DNA from: Paludibacteraceae bacterium
GTDB lineage: Bacteria > Bacteroidota > Bacteroidia > Bacteroidales > Paludibacteraceae
Direction of reading: 5' to 3'
Assembly (NCBI GenBank): GCA_017391525.1
Contig: JAFOYE010000012.1
Location: forward strand, 64,001-127,022
DNA length: 63,022 nucleotides
Shown piece by piece: positions 43,346 through 50,827 of this stretch (position 1 is its first letter; every line of letters begins with the position of its first letter). Both the position numbers and the translations under genes were made by a program. The notes below the pieces were generated by a model that had not been told where the DNA came from, made no database searches, and saw only the letters and a list, made by a program, of their open reading frames with translations.

Positions 43346-44731
43346 CTATAACCTAACAACCTCAAAAGTGTTTACTTTTGCCTTGTCGTATGGGCGATGA
43401 ATTTTGACATAGTTCTCTGTGAAGCCGGCCATTTGGTCGCCTTCTTTCTTGGATTCCCATAGTACGACAGCCTCACGGCCTATTTGTTGAGCATAGAAGG
43501 TTTTAGTCTTTTCTTCGGATATCTCGTGCAGGATTTTGCTGCGGCGTTGACGTTCTGTTTTTGGTACAATGCATAAGTCCAATTCCAGCATGCGTGTGTT
43601 GGCACGTTCGGAGTAGGTGAATACGTGCAACTGGCTCACATCCAGTCGTTTGATAAACTCTACATAGTCGTTGAAGCACTCCTCTGTCTCGCCTCTGACG
43701 CCTACCATACAATCTACGCCGATGAAGGCATGTGGCATGACTTGTTTGATATGTTTGACGCGCTCCTCGAATAGCTCGCGAGTGTAGCGACGTTTCATGA
43801 TCTTAAGTACTTCGTTACTACCGGATTGCAGAGGGATGTGGAAGTGTGGAGCAAAGTGCTTGGAGTGGGCTACAAAGTCGATGATTTCGTTCGTAAGTAG
43901 GTTAGGCTCGCAGGACGAAATACGTATGCGGTAATCCATACCTTTCGCCTCTAACCTCTCGCCTTTAACCTGTAGCTCGCTCTGTGAGCGTCCTATAGGC
44001 GGTACGCCGTCCTCTAACCTATCTAGAGCACGTAGTAGCTCTAGAAATGTCTCTCCGGTACTTCTACCGAAGTCGCCTATATTTACGCCTGTTAGTACAA
44101 GTTCTTTAGCTCCTTCTGCTAGTGCTTGTTGAGCTGCTATGACTACGTCGGCTATTTTTGGATTGCGTGATTTGCCTCGCGCGTACGGGATAGTACAATA
44201 GGTGCAGAAGTAGTTGCATCCGTCTTGCACTTTGAGGAAGCAGCGTGTGCGGTCGTCTTTGCTATATGCCCCATGAAACTCCTCCACTTCTCGTATCGCT
44301 CCCACACATATTCTCTCGCCTTTCGCCTCTCGCCTATAGCCTATAGCCAATAGCTCGCCTTGCGAGCGTCCTATAGCCGCCCTGGCGGCGTCCGATTCCA
44401 AGCGCTCCACTAGCGCAGGAATCTCATATTTCTCATTCTGCCCCAGCACATAATCCACACCCTCTATTTGTGCTATCTGTTCGGGTTGTAGTTGTGCGTA
44501 ACAACCTGTTACAATGATGATTGCGTTGGGGTTTTGTCTATGTATGCGATGTATGGCTTGTCTATCTTTGTGATCAGCGTTGTCGGTCACGGAGCAGGTG
44601 TTGATCACGCAGATATCGGCTTCTTCGCCTTGTTTAGCACGGGTATGACCTTGCTCAAGTAGTGCTTTTCCTGTTGCGCTACTCTCCGCAAAATTCAATT
44701 TGCATCCTAATGTCACAAACCGTATCTTCAT
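43346..44731 (-). CDS. mtaB: tRNA-t6A37 methylthiotransferase MtaB, with two repeat-encoded inserts
   Basis: Radical-SAM enzyme that adds a methylthio group to t6A37 of tRNA. 461 residues. N-terminal cluster cysteines in TLGCKLNF, INTCSVTD and VTGCYAQ; radical-SAM motif CNYFCTYC; then LTGVNIGDFGRSTG, SSCEPNLL, HIPLQSGSNEVLKIMKRRY, GVDCMVGVRGETEE and a C-terminal TRAM-like domain. Two inserts stand out: residues about 119-140 (GRSQGELLAIGYRREAKGER) and about 247-263 (GRSQSELQVKGERLEAKG). They resemble each other, lie outside the conserved motifs and are encoded by 7-base repeats plus a hairpin sequence. The frame is intact, so the enzyme is probably functional. Confidence 0.93.
   Translation of the reverse strand: MKIRFVTLGCKLNFAESSATGKALLEQGHTRAKQGEEADICVINTCSVTDNADHKDRQAIHRIHRQNPNAIIIVTGCYAQLQPEQIAQIEGVDYVLGQNEKYEIPALVERLESDAARAAIGRSQGELLAIGYRREAKGERICVGAIREVEEFHGAYSKDDRTRCFLKVQDGCNYFCTYCTIPYARGKSRNPKIADVVIAAQQALAEGAKELVLTGVNIGDFGRSTGETFLELLRALDRLEDGVPPIGRSQSELQVKGERLEAKGMDYRIRISSCEPNLLTNEIIDFVAHSKHFAPHFHIPLQSGSNEVLKIMKRRYTRELFEERVKHIKQVMPHAFIGVDCMVGVRGETEECFNDYVEFIKRLDVSQLHVFTYSERANTRMLELDLCIVPKTERQRRSKILHEISEEKTKTFYAQQIGREAVVLWESKKEGDQMAGFTENYVKIHRPYDKAKVNTFEVVRL
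43939..44014 (-). repeat. composite repeat inside mtaB (C-terminal side)
   Basis: Six 7-base units (taccttt, cgcctct, aacctct, cgccttt, aacctgt, agctcgc) followed by a module TAGCTCGC...GAGCGTCCTATAG and a GGCGGTACGCCG hairpin. The same module occurs 377 bases away in the same gene. Confidence 0.82.
44314..44393 (-). repeat. composite repeat inside mtaB (N-terminal side)
   Basis: Six 7-base units (tctcgcc, tttcgcc, tctcgcc, tatagcc, tatagcc, aatagct), then TAGCTCGCCTTGCGAGCG, TCCTATAG and a GCCGCCCTGGCGGC hairpin; second copy of the module at 43973-44014. Confidence 0.82.
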
Positions 44732-44750
44732 CTGCTATGGTCAGTATTTA

Positions 44751-44850
44751 AAGACAATTATTGTTAATTTATGTTGTCAATTTTTGTCAATTCTTGGGTT
44801 GTATATTGTTTTGGTTGGGAAGAGCGACACGTCGCTAGCCATCCAAAGCA
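44751..44850 (-). repeat. hairpin + 4x11-base element, copy 4 (3' flank of the GxxExxY gene)
   Basis: Read on the minus strand: hairpin with TAGCGACGTGTCGCT core (44808-44849), starting six bases after the GxxExxY stop, then four exact 11-base units; on the plus strand these are aagacaattat, tgttaatttat, gttgtcaattt, ttgtcaattct (44751-44794). The core matches copy 3 at 61.5 kb in 16 of 17 bases. Confidence 0.8.
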
Positions 44851-44854
44851 ATAT

Positions 44855-45298
44855 CTATTTTGTGAATCGTGTTAATATGGTGCCATCCATACTCAAAATT
44901 TCGTTGGTGGTTTGGTTGTAAATGTATCGTTCGATAGTTGCGCTTTTTTGTGAGAAATTTACCAATAATCCGATAGGCAACTTTGTAAGGCGCATGTAAT
45001 TAAATAGTTGAGCCCTATGAGTAATGGTTAATTGTTCTACTGCTTTGCATTCGATGATAATACTATCTAAGCAAACAAAATCTAAACGATATTTTGCAGT
45101 CATTGTACGCTCATGATATTGGGGAGTAAACTCTCTTTCTTTCTCGAAAGATATATGGTCTTCCTCCAATTGCATTGCCAATCCTTCTTGGTATACATAT
45201 TCATTCAATCCAGGTCCTAACTCTTTATGTACCTCGTATATGGCACCTACAATAGGGTACATAAATTGCTTGAACTTTTCGATATTAGTGTCTGTCAT
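44855..45298 (-). CDS. GxxExxY protein, PD-(D/E)xK nuclease-like
   Basis: 147 residues, single domain. The name-giving motif is literal: GLNEYVY (about 30-36) in KELGPGLNEYVYQEGL. The nuclease-like core shows Asp73 in YRLDFVCLD and Glu83-x-Lys85 in IIIECKAVE, spacing of a PD-(D/E)xK active site, followed by QLFNYMRLTKLPIGLLVNF. Family members (PF13366) are widespread, often multi-copy, in Bacteroidota and others, and their function is not established; DNA or RNA cleavage is inferred from the fold. It interrupts the ftsY-mtaB run, and both flanks carry copies of the hairpin + 4x11 element in inverted orientation. Confidence 0.9.
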   Translation of the reverse strand: MTDTNIEKFKQFMYPIVGAIYEVHKELGPGLNEYVYQEGLAMQLEEDHISFEKEREFTPQYHERTMTAKYRLDFVCLDSIIIECKAVEQLTITHRAQLFNYMRLTKLPIGLLVNFSQKSATIERYIYNQTTNEILSMDGTILTRFTK

Positions 45299-45319
45299 GA
45301 CGTTCTATATTCCCTTATA
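45298..45319. repeat. direct repeat, left copy (partner 45446-45468)
   Basis: TGACGTTC-TATATTCCCTTATA recurs at 45446-45468 with one extra T. The left copy starts at the last base of the GxxExxY start codon; the right copy runs over the ftsY stop codon (45464-45466). Between them lies element copy 2. Confidence 0.8.
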
Positions 45320-45356
45320 ACGATTGTTGTCCCTTTCAGTAGTCAACTTTTGTTTT

Positions 45357-45451
45357 GCTCACCAATGCAGTATGCTGCATTCTTATGAGCAATAACAAAA
45401 AGTTTCTTCTAATTGTCATCAATTGTCCCTAAAATTGACTTTAATTGACGT
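45357..45451 (+). repeat. hairpin + 4x11-base element, copy 2 (5' flank of the GxxExxY gene)
   Basis: Hairpin 45357-45390 (GCTCA...TGAGC outer stem; AATGCAG TATG CTGCATT inner stem), 17-base spacer, then tctaattgtca, tcaattgtccc, taaaattgact, ttaattgacgt (45408-45451), exactly 4 x 11. The hairpin side faces the GxxExxY gene and the array side faces ftsY. Confidence 0.83.
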
Positions 45452-45463
45452 TCTTATATTCCC

Positions 45464-46417
45464 TTATATCTTGAGCAACGATTTTACAAACTCTTCTCGA
45501 TTGAATACTTGCAAATCAGTCATTTGCTCTCCGAGTCCGATATAACGGACAGGTATCTTGAACTGATCGCTGATACCAATCACTACGCCACCTTTGGCTG
45601 TACCATCTAACTTGGTGATAGCTAGTGAACTAACTTGTGTGGCTTTGGTGAACTGCTTAGCTTGCTCGAAGGCGTTTTGACCGGTGCTACCATCTAGTAC
45701 GAGCATCACGTCATGAGGTGCATCTGGCACTACTTTTTGCATAACGTTCTTGATCTTGGTGAGCTCGTTCATGAGGTTGATCTTGTTGTGTAGACGACCA
45801 GCTGTATCGATGAGTACCACATCTGCATCATTAGCTTTTGCGCTAGAGAGGGTGTCAAAAGCCACGCTAGCAGGGTCAGAACCTTGTTGTTGTTTTATCA
45901 CAGGTACGCCTACACGTTCACCCCAAATACAGAGTTGCTCTACGGCTGCAGCACGGAAGGTATCGGCTGCGCCGAGGTAAACTTTCTTGCCCGCCATCTT
46001 ATATTGATGAGCAAGCTTACCGATGGTGGTGGTTTTGCCCACGCCGTTTACACCTACTACCATGATTACGTATGGTTTACATGGCAACTCCTCGCTGAAG
46101 TCAAGCACTTGTGTGCTATTGTTTTCAGCTAGTAGCGATGCTACTTCTTCTACGAGGATCGTGTTGAGTTCGGCTGTACCTAGGTATTTGTCGCGCTTAA
46201 CGCGTTCTTGTATGCGTTCGATGATGCGTAGGGTAGTCTCTACACCCACGTCAGAGGTGATGAGTGCTTCCTCTAGGTTGTCAAGTACGTCTTCGTCTAC
46301 GGTTGATTTGCCGGCGATGGCGCGGCTAATTTTGCTTAGTACTGACTCTTTGCTTTTCTCTAATCCCTTGTCTAGGGTTTCTTTTTTCTCTTTACCGAAT
46401 AGTCCAAAAAATGCCAT
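45464..46417 (-). CDS. ftsY: signal recognition particle receptor FtsY
   Basis: 317 residues: short N-terminal region (Bacteroidota FtsY lacks the long acidic A domain), N domain helices (about 20-95), and SRP GTPase G domain with G1 GVNGVGKTTTIGKLA (about 118-132), DTFRAAAVEQL, G3 DTAGRLHNK, G4 TKLDGTAKGG and the closing GLGEQMTDLQVF. It receives SRP-ribosome complexes at the inner membrane. Own promoter upstream; the stop codon is inside a 22-base direct repeat. Confidence 0.96.
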   Translation of the reverse strand: MAFFGLFGKEKKETLDKGLEKSKESVLSKISRAIAGKSTVDEDVLDNLEEALITSDVGVETTLRIIERIQERVKRDKYLGTAELNTILVEEVASLLAENNSTQVLDFSEELPCKPYVIMVVGVNGVGKTTTIGKLAHQYKMAGKKVYLGAADTFRAAAVEQLCIWGERVGVPVIKQQQGSDPASVAFDTLSSAKANDADVVLIDTAGRLHNKINLMNELTKIKNVMQKVVPDAPHDVMLVLDGSTGQNAFEQAKQFTKATQVSSLAITKLDGTAKGGVVIGISDQFKIPVRYIGLGEQMTDLQVFNREEFVKSLLKI

Positions 46418-46458
46418 AATAACTTAAGTCTAATTGCGCAATGCGCATAAAATGCGCT

Positions 46459-46491
46459 GCAAAAGTACTATTTTTTTTTGATATATGCAAA
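46459..46491 (-). promoter_or_regulatory. promoter of ftsY
   Basis: On the minus strand TTTG (46491-46488), 20 bases, TACTTTTGC (46467-46459), about 40 bases before the ATG. Confidence 0.8.
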
Positions 46492-46612
46492 TAAAACGCT
46501 TGTATTGGATGACTTTGTTGTGTTTTGTGAGTAGGCGATACCTTTTTTGAAACTTTTTTGATTAAAATATCCTTTTTGTTTGTCTTTTTCGATTATTTTT
46601 ACTACCTTTGCA

Positions 46613-46621
46613 GCGCTGAAT
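46613..46621 (+). promoter_or_regulatory. probable promoter (-7 box) of the 183-residue membrane protein gene
   Basis: TACCTTTGC at 46613-46621, 27 bases before the ATG. No TTTG stands at the usual 20-base distance (the nearest are at 46575-46582), so the upstream box is weak. Confidence 0.6.
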
Positions 46622-46648
46622 GTGTTTTGCGGGTAGCGATAGATAAAA

Positions 46649-47200
46649 ATGAATATACAGTTGAGACGATTTTTATTAGTTGGTTCTATCCTTTATTTGA
46701 TCTTTTTGGGTTGGTTCTTTTTTGTGCTTCAACCTGGAATGAAGAATAATTGGCGTCCGTCTGATATCTATAATCAGGTGGGCGATTGCCCTGTGGCTAG
46801 TGGTCACTCTCCGGCACCTAAAGCGGATGCTGTATTTGAAGCCAAATTGGATGCACCAATCAAGTCTGTCTCTTCTTCCAAGAGAAGTTTTCGTAAGCGT
46901 CGTAGTACGATGCCAGTGGCTAAGTCCTCTTTGGGTCAAGGCAAATCAATTTTGTATAAATTTTCTGTTACTCCAGTGGGCGGTGGATTGCATTTGGTTT
47001 CAGATGCTGAATTTCGTTCGTTTGGTGCAGAAGGTTTGATGTATGTGCCTATACCTCAGTATCTTAAACGTAGAGTTGATGGTCGCTCTTCTACTTCAAC
47101 TCCGTTCTTCTATCCATACATGTCTGTGCCTAATAATGGGGCTGAATATTCGGGTGTAGAGGCTGCTCAGTCGACTTCATCATCTTTGTTGCTCAACTAA
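46649..47200 (+). CDS. membrane-anchored protein of unknown function, paralogue of the next gene
   Basis: 183 residues: basic start and one N-terminal membrane segment (about 9-28, LLVGSILYLIFLGWFFFVL), then an exposed region without recognised domain. Two short motifs recur in the next gene: NNWRPSDIYNQV just after the membrane segment (HDSWQPSDMYTGL there) and VSDAEFRSFG (TSNAEVRSFGG there). The middle is Ser/Lys/Arg rich. Own promoter and a strong terminator, so separately transcribed. I do not recognise the family. Confidence 0.75.
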   Translation: MNIQLRRFLLVGSILYLIFLGWFFFVLQPGMKNNWRPSDIYNQVGDCPVASGHSPAPKADAVFEAKLDAPIKSVSSSKRSFRKRRSTMPVAKSSLGQGKSILYKFSVTPVGGGLHLVSDAEFRSFGAEGLMYVPIPQYLKRRVDGRSSTSTPFFYPYMSVPNNGAEYSGVEAAQSTSSSLLLN

Positions 47201-47242
47201 TTATTCCCTTTTGCGTTTTAGTCTCTTTTTTAAGGTTGATTT

Positions 47243-47273
47243 TGCTACCTGCATGTAGCATTTTTTTTTTTTT
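47243..47273 (+). terminator. terminator after the 183-residue protein gene
   Basis: TGCTAC (47243-47248) pairs with GTAGCA (47255-47260), then thirteen T. Confidence 0.9.
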
Positions 47274-47294
47274 ACAAAAAAATAAGCCTGATTT

Positions 47295-47327
47295 TTTGTT
47301 TGATTCAAAAATTATTAGTAATTTTGC
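47295..47327 (+). promoter_or_regulatory. promoter of the 326/642-residue gene pair
   Basis: TTTG (47295-47298), 20 bases, TAATTTTGC (47319-47327); it leaves an unusually long leader of about 110 bases before the ATG at 47445. Confidence 0.78.
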
Positions 47328-47444
47328 ACGAAATTTGTATTGTGCGAAATATGCCTTTGTTGGGTATAGGGGCACTGAGGGTTGATTGATGCTGGGGAGT
47401 TAATGTTGAATTATTGATTTTTAAGGATAAAATTTATTGTAGAA

Positions 47445-48425
47445 ATGAGAGTAAAATCAAGTGTATTGTTTGGACTTATTGCATTGCTTTGTGTTATTAG
47501 TGGCGTTTCGGTTTATAAGCAATTGCGTGAAGTTCATGATAGTTGGCAGCCGTCAGATATGTATACTGGTCTGAAGGGTATGCGCAGCAGAACCTATTCC
47601 AGTGTTTCTTACGGCAATGGTGCGTCATCAGATGCTCCAGTTTTGTCTTTGGGCGCTCGTTCTATGTCAGGCCATAATGCTGCTTTTTCATACGCGCATG
47701 CGCCTGCTTCTCCTGCTGTTTCGATGGGATCTACCTCTTCTTATGGTCAATCAGCCGTAGCTGGTGGCAATCCTGTTTATGCTACTTCTAATGCAGAAGT
47801 TCGCTCTTTTGGAGGTGGTGGTAATGGCGGTGGTTCTGTGTCAATGTCAGGTGGTGTGGCTAAATCCTCTGGTTCTGGTGCAGGATCTTCTGTGAGTTTG
47901 GGTGTGTCTACTCCAAGTGCTCCAATCTTGGCGGTAAATAACAACCGCAACACCAATAATCAAATTCTACCAAATATTTCAGGTGAAGTTGTGGCTAATC
48001 CTGTTGCAACTTATGCGGGTATAGGCAATACTACTGGTGGCGCGTCTCGCGGAATAAGTGGAAGAAAGGATGGAGCAGTGGAGGATTCGTGGTTGCAATG
48101 GCTAGCTAGATATGGTTGGAATTTTGGAACTAAATCTGGGGATGAAGAAAATGGATGGACTTATTCTTTCGATTTTTACCAGTTGGACGATGCGTACCAA
48201 GATTATGTGACTAATTATTGGGATGATACGTGGGGTACTCCACCTACTTTTGATCAATGGTTGACGTGGTTCCAAGGCAATGGCGGTTCACATGATTATA
48301 GAGGCAATACATATAATTGGGTTCCAATCGGCGATTACTATCCATTGTTGATTCTTGCCATTTTGTATATTGGGTATGTTGCGATCCGTCGTCGTAAAAG
48401 CAAAATTTCTGAGAATAATATTTAA
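47445..48425 (+). CDS. surface-type protein with two membrane segments and Ser/Gly-rich middle
   Basis: 326 residues: N-terminal membrane segment or uncleaved signal (about 6-24), the WQPSDMY motif shared with the preceding gene, a long Ser/Gly/Ala-rich region (about 50-205), a compact Trp/Asp-rich part (about 212-290: SWLQWLARYGWNF, YWDDTWGTPPTFDQWLTWF), and a C-terminal PIGD motif, membrane segment (YYPLLILAILYIGYVAI) and Arg/Lys cluster (RRRKSK). That tail has the order of a C-terminal sorting or anchoring signal. It is 11 bases from the secreted 642-residue gene downstream, so the two are cotranscribed. Function unknown. Confidence 0.78.
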   Translation: MRVKSSVLFGLIALLCVISGVSVYKQLREVHDSWQPSDMYTGLKGMRSRTYSSVSYGNGASSDAPVLSLGARSMSGHNAAFSYAHAPASPAVSMGSTSSYGQSAVAGGNPVYATSNAEVRSFGGGGNGGGSVSMSGGVAKSSGSGAGSSVSLGVSTPSAPILAVNNNRNTNNQILPNISGEVVANPVATYAGIGNTTGGASRGISGRKDGAVEDSWLQWLARYGWNFGTKSGDEENGWTYSFDFYQLDDAYQDYVTNYWDDTWGTPPTFDQWLTWFQGNGGSHDYRGNTYNWVPIGDYYPLLILAILYIGYVAIRRRKSKISENNI

Positions 48426-48436
48426 AAAATACTACA

Positions 48437-50365
48437 ATGAAAAAACTATTTTTTGCACTTTGTGCTCTATTGGTGGCTACTGTATCGGTGGCGCAGTCTG
48501 GTCGAACTTGTGAGGATGCTATTGTCTTGACGCAAGACTATCAAGCTACTATCACTGGACCTTGTGAGGTGTGGTATACTGCAACTACTTATGATTTGCC
48601 AATCCATGTGCGTTTTACTCCATTCAGTGATAATAGTGCCAAGGGACCAAGTGTGGAGTTAGACTTTACATGTACTCCTGGTGTGTATGATGATCCACAG
48701 ATTGATTCATTGGTAAATCTTGTTTCTGACTTTATTGAATTACCTGTGAAACTTGAGAGTGAGTTAGTTCTTGGTAGTAGTAAAAATGAGTGGGACTTGT
48801 CGATGTCCAAAACCTATCGTGATCAGTTAGCTGGTTTTGGAATATTGTACTCTGTTCGTGCATATGTTAAGGTAACCTATTATGAAGCAGGAACGATAAC
48901 TCTTTCACCTGATTCTGCGTACAAAACATGTATGAATTCCGCTCACATTGTGTCGTTGAATGATACAATTAATGTGTCTGCAAATGATGAAGAAGCAGTT
49001 TATGTCTTCCCATATACAGCATGGAAGAACGATAGTATTCGTTTTGTGTGGGAAGGTGACGGTCAAGCTAATGTGTATGTAGCAGAGCAAGAGTGTTCAT
49101 TTGTAGCTGATGCTTCTGATCCATATGTGTTTAGTACTTTTGCTGTTACTAAAGATGCTCCGCATAAACTCTATTCTGAGCAAATGAAGAACTTTATCAG
49201 CAACCATACAGGTGAAGGTGTATTTTATGCTAAAGTAGTTGCCTCTTCTGCTGGTAAGTTGGTGGTAGAGAATATTCCTATGGCTGCTGCTGAGGGTGGA
49301 GCAGAGGTACTGGTTTATGATAAGTCTGTTCAAGTAAAATCAAGTAATCAACTCTATTGTTTCCCACGCACTTGGAAGGCAACTCAATTCGTGGCTCCAC
49401 AGGGAAATAAAATTCAAATGCTCGTTTCTACTACTGCAGATTTTACGCCTTCAACTACGGATGCAAATGTGTTGGCTACTCATGATTTTGCGATGGTAGA
49501 AGGTCAACGTGTTTTGCAGTTATCAAAATCTGAAATGAATGATATTGTGGCTTCTGCAACAGGAGATTATCTCTATGTGAGTTTCTTGTCTGATGCACCT
49601 GTGCAGATTACTCCAACGGAATGGGTGACATCTGCATGTTTGGATAAGTCTTACTTGATTACTCCTAACACAGAGTTTGCTGTAGCTGCTAAATCAAGCA
49701 ATAGAATTTATCGTGTGCGTTATGATGACTTTACAAACTATGATTTGACCATCAAGTGGACAGGTAATAGCACACTTCCTACATATATTGCCGAGACTTG
49801 TGATTTTTCACTAAGTAATAATAATGCAGCATTGTTGATCAAAGGTTTCTCTATCTCTCGTAAAGGTACTAAAGTGATAGATGCTGCTACGGTTGATGCT
49901 TGGGAACCACGTATCCCAGAAGATGGTTTCTTCTTTGTTCGTTTTAATCCAAGCAATAAGGGTAATGTCACTTTTGTAACCGAGAAGCCAGAGGAGGTAG
50001 CTCCTGTTATCCCTACCTCTCCATGTGTTGTCAACAGCATCGAGCTTAAGGCGGGTGATCAGATTACTCTCAACCTTGATAGCGCGTTCACCGTATATCG
50101 CATCAACTATAGCCAATGGCTGGCTACTGGTGCTACATTGATATGGACAGGTCTAGAACCATTGCATACTTTCGTAGCTGAGACTTGCGAGTTTGCAGTG
50201 GCACCTTATAACAAGTACGTACACGCGTACGTGAGCGTACCTGCTGAAGGTGCAGCTGTATTGGATGCTGCTAAGTTGGCTGAGATGGCTGCTTATGTAG
50301 ACGAAGATGGTTATCTCTATATCCGCTTCCTCACCGAGAAAGAGGGTGTTTTGGAAGTGAAGTAA
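48437..50365 (+). CDS. secreted protein with about four related beta-type repeats
   Basis: 642 residues. Signal peptide MKKLFFALCALLVATVSVAQ, no membrane segment and no T9SS tail visible. After the first domain (about 22-150) three sections share a pattern beginning at a Cys and containing a W-x-G step then VAE-x-C-x-F: about 157-290 (WEGDGQANVYVAEQECSF), 398-525 (WTGNSTLPTYIAETCDF) and 530-642 (WTGLEPLHTFVAETCEF), each later having an E-DG-(F/Y)-(F/L)-(F/Y)-(V/I)-R-F-like strand. The partial gene at 61.6 kb contains a similar unit. Likely an extracellular or periplasmic binding or scaffold protein; family not recognised. Confidence 0.82.
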   Translation: MKKLFFALCALLVATVSVAQSGRTCEDAIVLTQDYQATITGPCEVWYTATTYDLPIHVRFTPFSDNSAKGPSVELDFTCTPGVYDDPQIDSLVNLVSDFIELPVKLESELVLGSSKNEWDLSMSKTYRDQLAGFGILYSVRAYVKVTYYEAGTITLSPDSAYKTCMNSAHIVSLNDTINVSANDEEAVYVFPYTAWKNDSIRFVWEGDGQANVYVAEQECSFVADASDPYVFSTFAVTKDAPHKLYSEQMKNFISNHTGEGVFYAKVVASSAGKLVVENIPMAAAEGGAEVLVYDKSVQVKSSNQLYCFPRTWKATQFVAPQGNKIQMLVSTTADFTPSTTDANVLATHDFAMVEGQRVLQLSKSEMNDIVASATGDYLYVSFLSDAPVQITPTEWVTSACLDKSYLITPNTEFAVAAKSSNRIYRVRYDDFTNYDLTIKWTGNSTLPTYIAETCDFSLSNNNAALLIKGFSISRKGTKVIDAATVDAWEPRIPEDGFFFVRFNPSNKGNVTFVTEKPEEVAPVIPTSPCVVNSIELKAGDQITLNLDSAFTVYRINYSQWLATGATLIWTGLEPLHTFVAETCEFAVAPYNKYVHAYVSVPAEGAAVLDAAKLAEMAAYVDEDGYLYIRFLTEKEGVLEVK

Positions 50366-50374
50366 CCCTTGCCT

Positions 50375-50409
50375 CTACACCCTACACTCTACGCCTTACG
50401 CTATTCCTA
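50375..50409. repeat. 7-base repeat tract leading into an 11-base array
   Basis: Units ctacacc, ctacact, ctacgcc, ttacgct, attccta; the 11-base array begins within ten bases. Confidence 0.7.
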
Positions 50410-50416
50410 GCCTAAG

Positions 50417-50548
50417 GGTAGCGCAAAGGTTGCTACGGGTTCATGACGGGTTCATAAGCATCCTTCACTATGTGATAACTATGCGATTAGTATGTGATAA
50501 CTATGTGATTCCTATCCCTTGCTTATCCTCTCTTATCCCCTGCTAGTG
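50417..50548. repeat. array of twelve degenerate 11-base units
   Basis: Exact 11-base register: ggtagcgcaaa, ggttgctacgg, gttcatgacgg, gttcataagca, tccttcactat, gtgataactat, gcgattagtat, gtgataactat, gtgattcctat, cccttgcttat, cctctcttatc, ccctgctagtg. It shares the words AGTGATAACGG and GGTAGCGC (complement) with the arrays at 12.9 and 26.0 kb. Confidence 0.82.
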
Positions 50549-50653
50549 ATAACGGTGTTTGAGTTAAGGATGGACGGCGTAATCTGCCTAGTGTAGAGAG
50601 GACGCAGTGCTGAATGATCTAACATATTTTTGAAAAAAAGTAGGTGAGAAAAT

Positions 50654-50708
50654 TGCGGTTTTTGAGGTTTTAAAGATCCTCAAAACCTCAAAAACCTCAA
50701 AAACCGCA
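50654..50708. repeat. long perfect 18-bp hairpin
   Basis: TGCGGTTTTTGAGGTTTT (50654-50671) and its exact complement (50691-50708); the 19-base loop holds a further partial copy (CTCAAAACCTCA). No T-run; could be a processed RNA hairpin or a remnant of a repeat element. Confidence 0.8.
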
Positions 50709-50827
50709 TTTGATTATTTTATAAGCGACCATTGATAATAAGTGACTTATGAGCTTGCTGTTGATTTCTACGGACACGTGGTAATCATCCGGCAAAAAGT
50801 CCGTGGAGTTTTCCTTACGGCATAGGT

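Noticed and set aside
44755..45455. insertion sequence with transposase
   Set aside because: No transposase motif (DDE, HUH or Tyr recombinase) is present; the only gene is a GxxExxY protein, so I call a possible cassette, not an IS.
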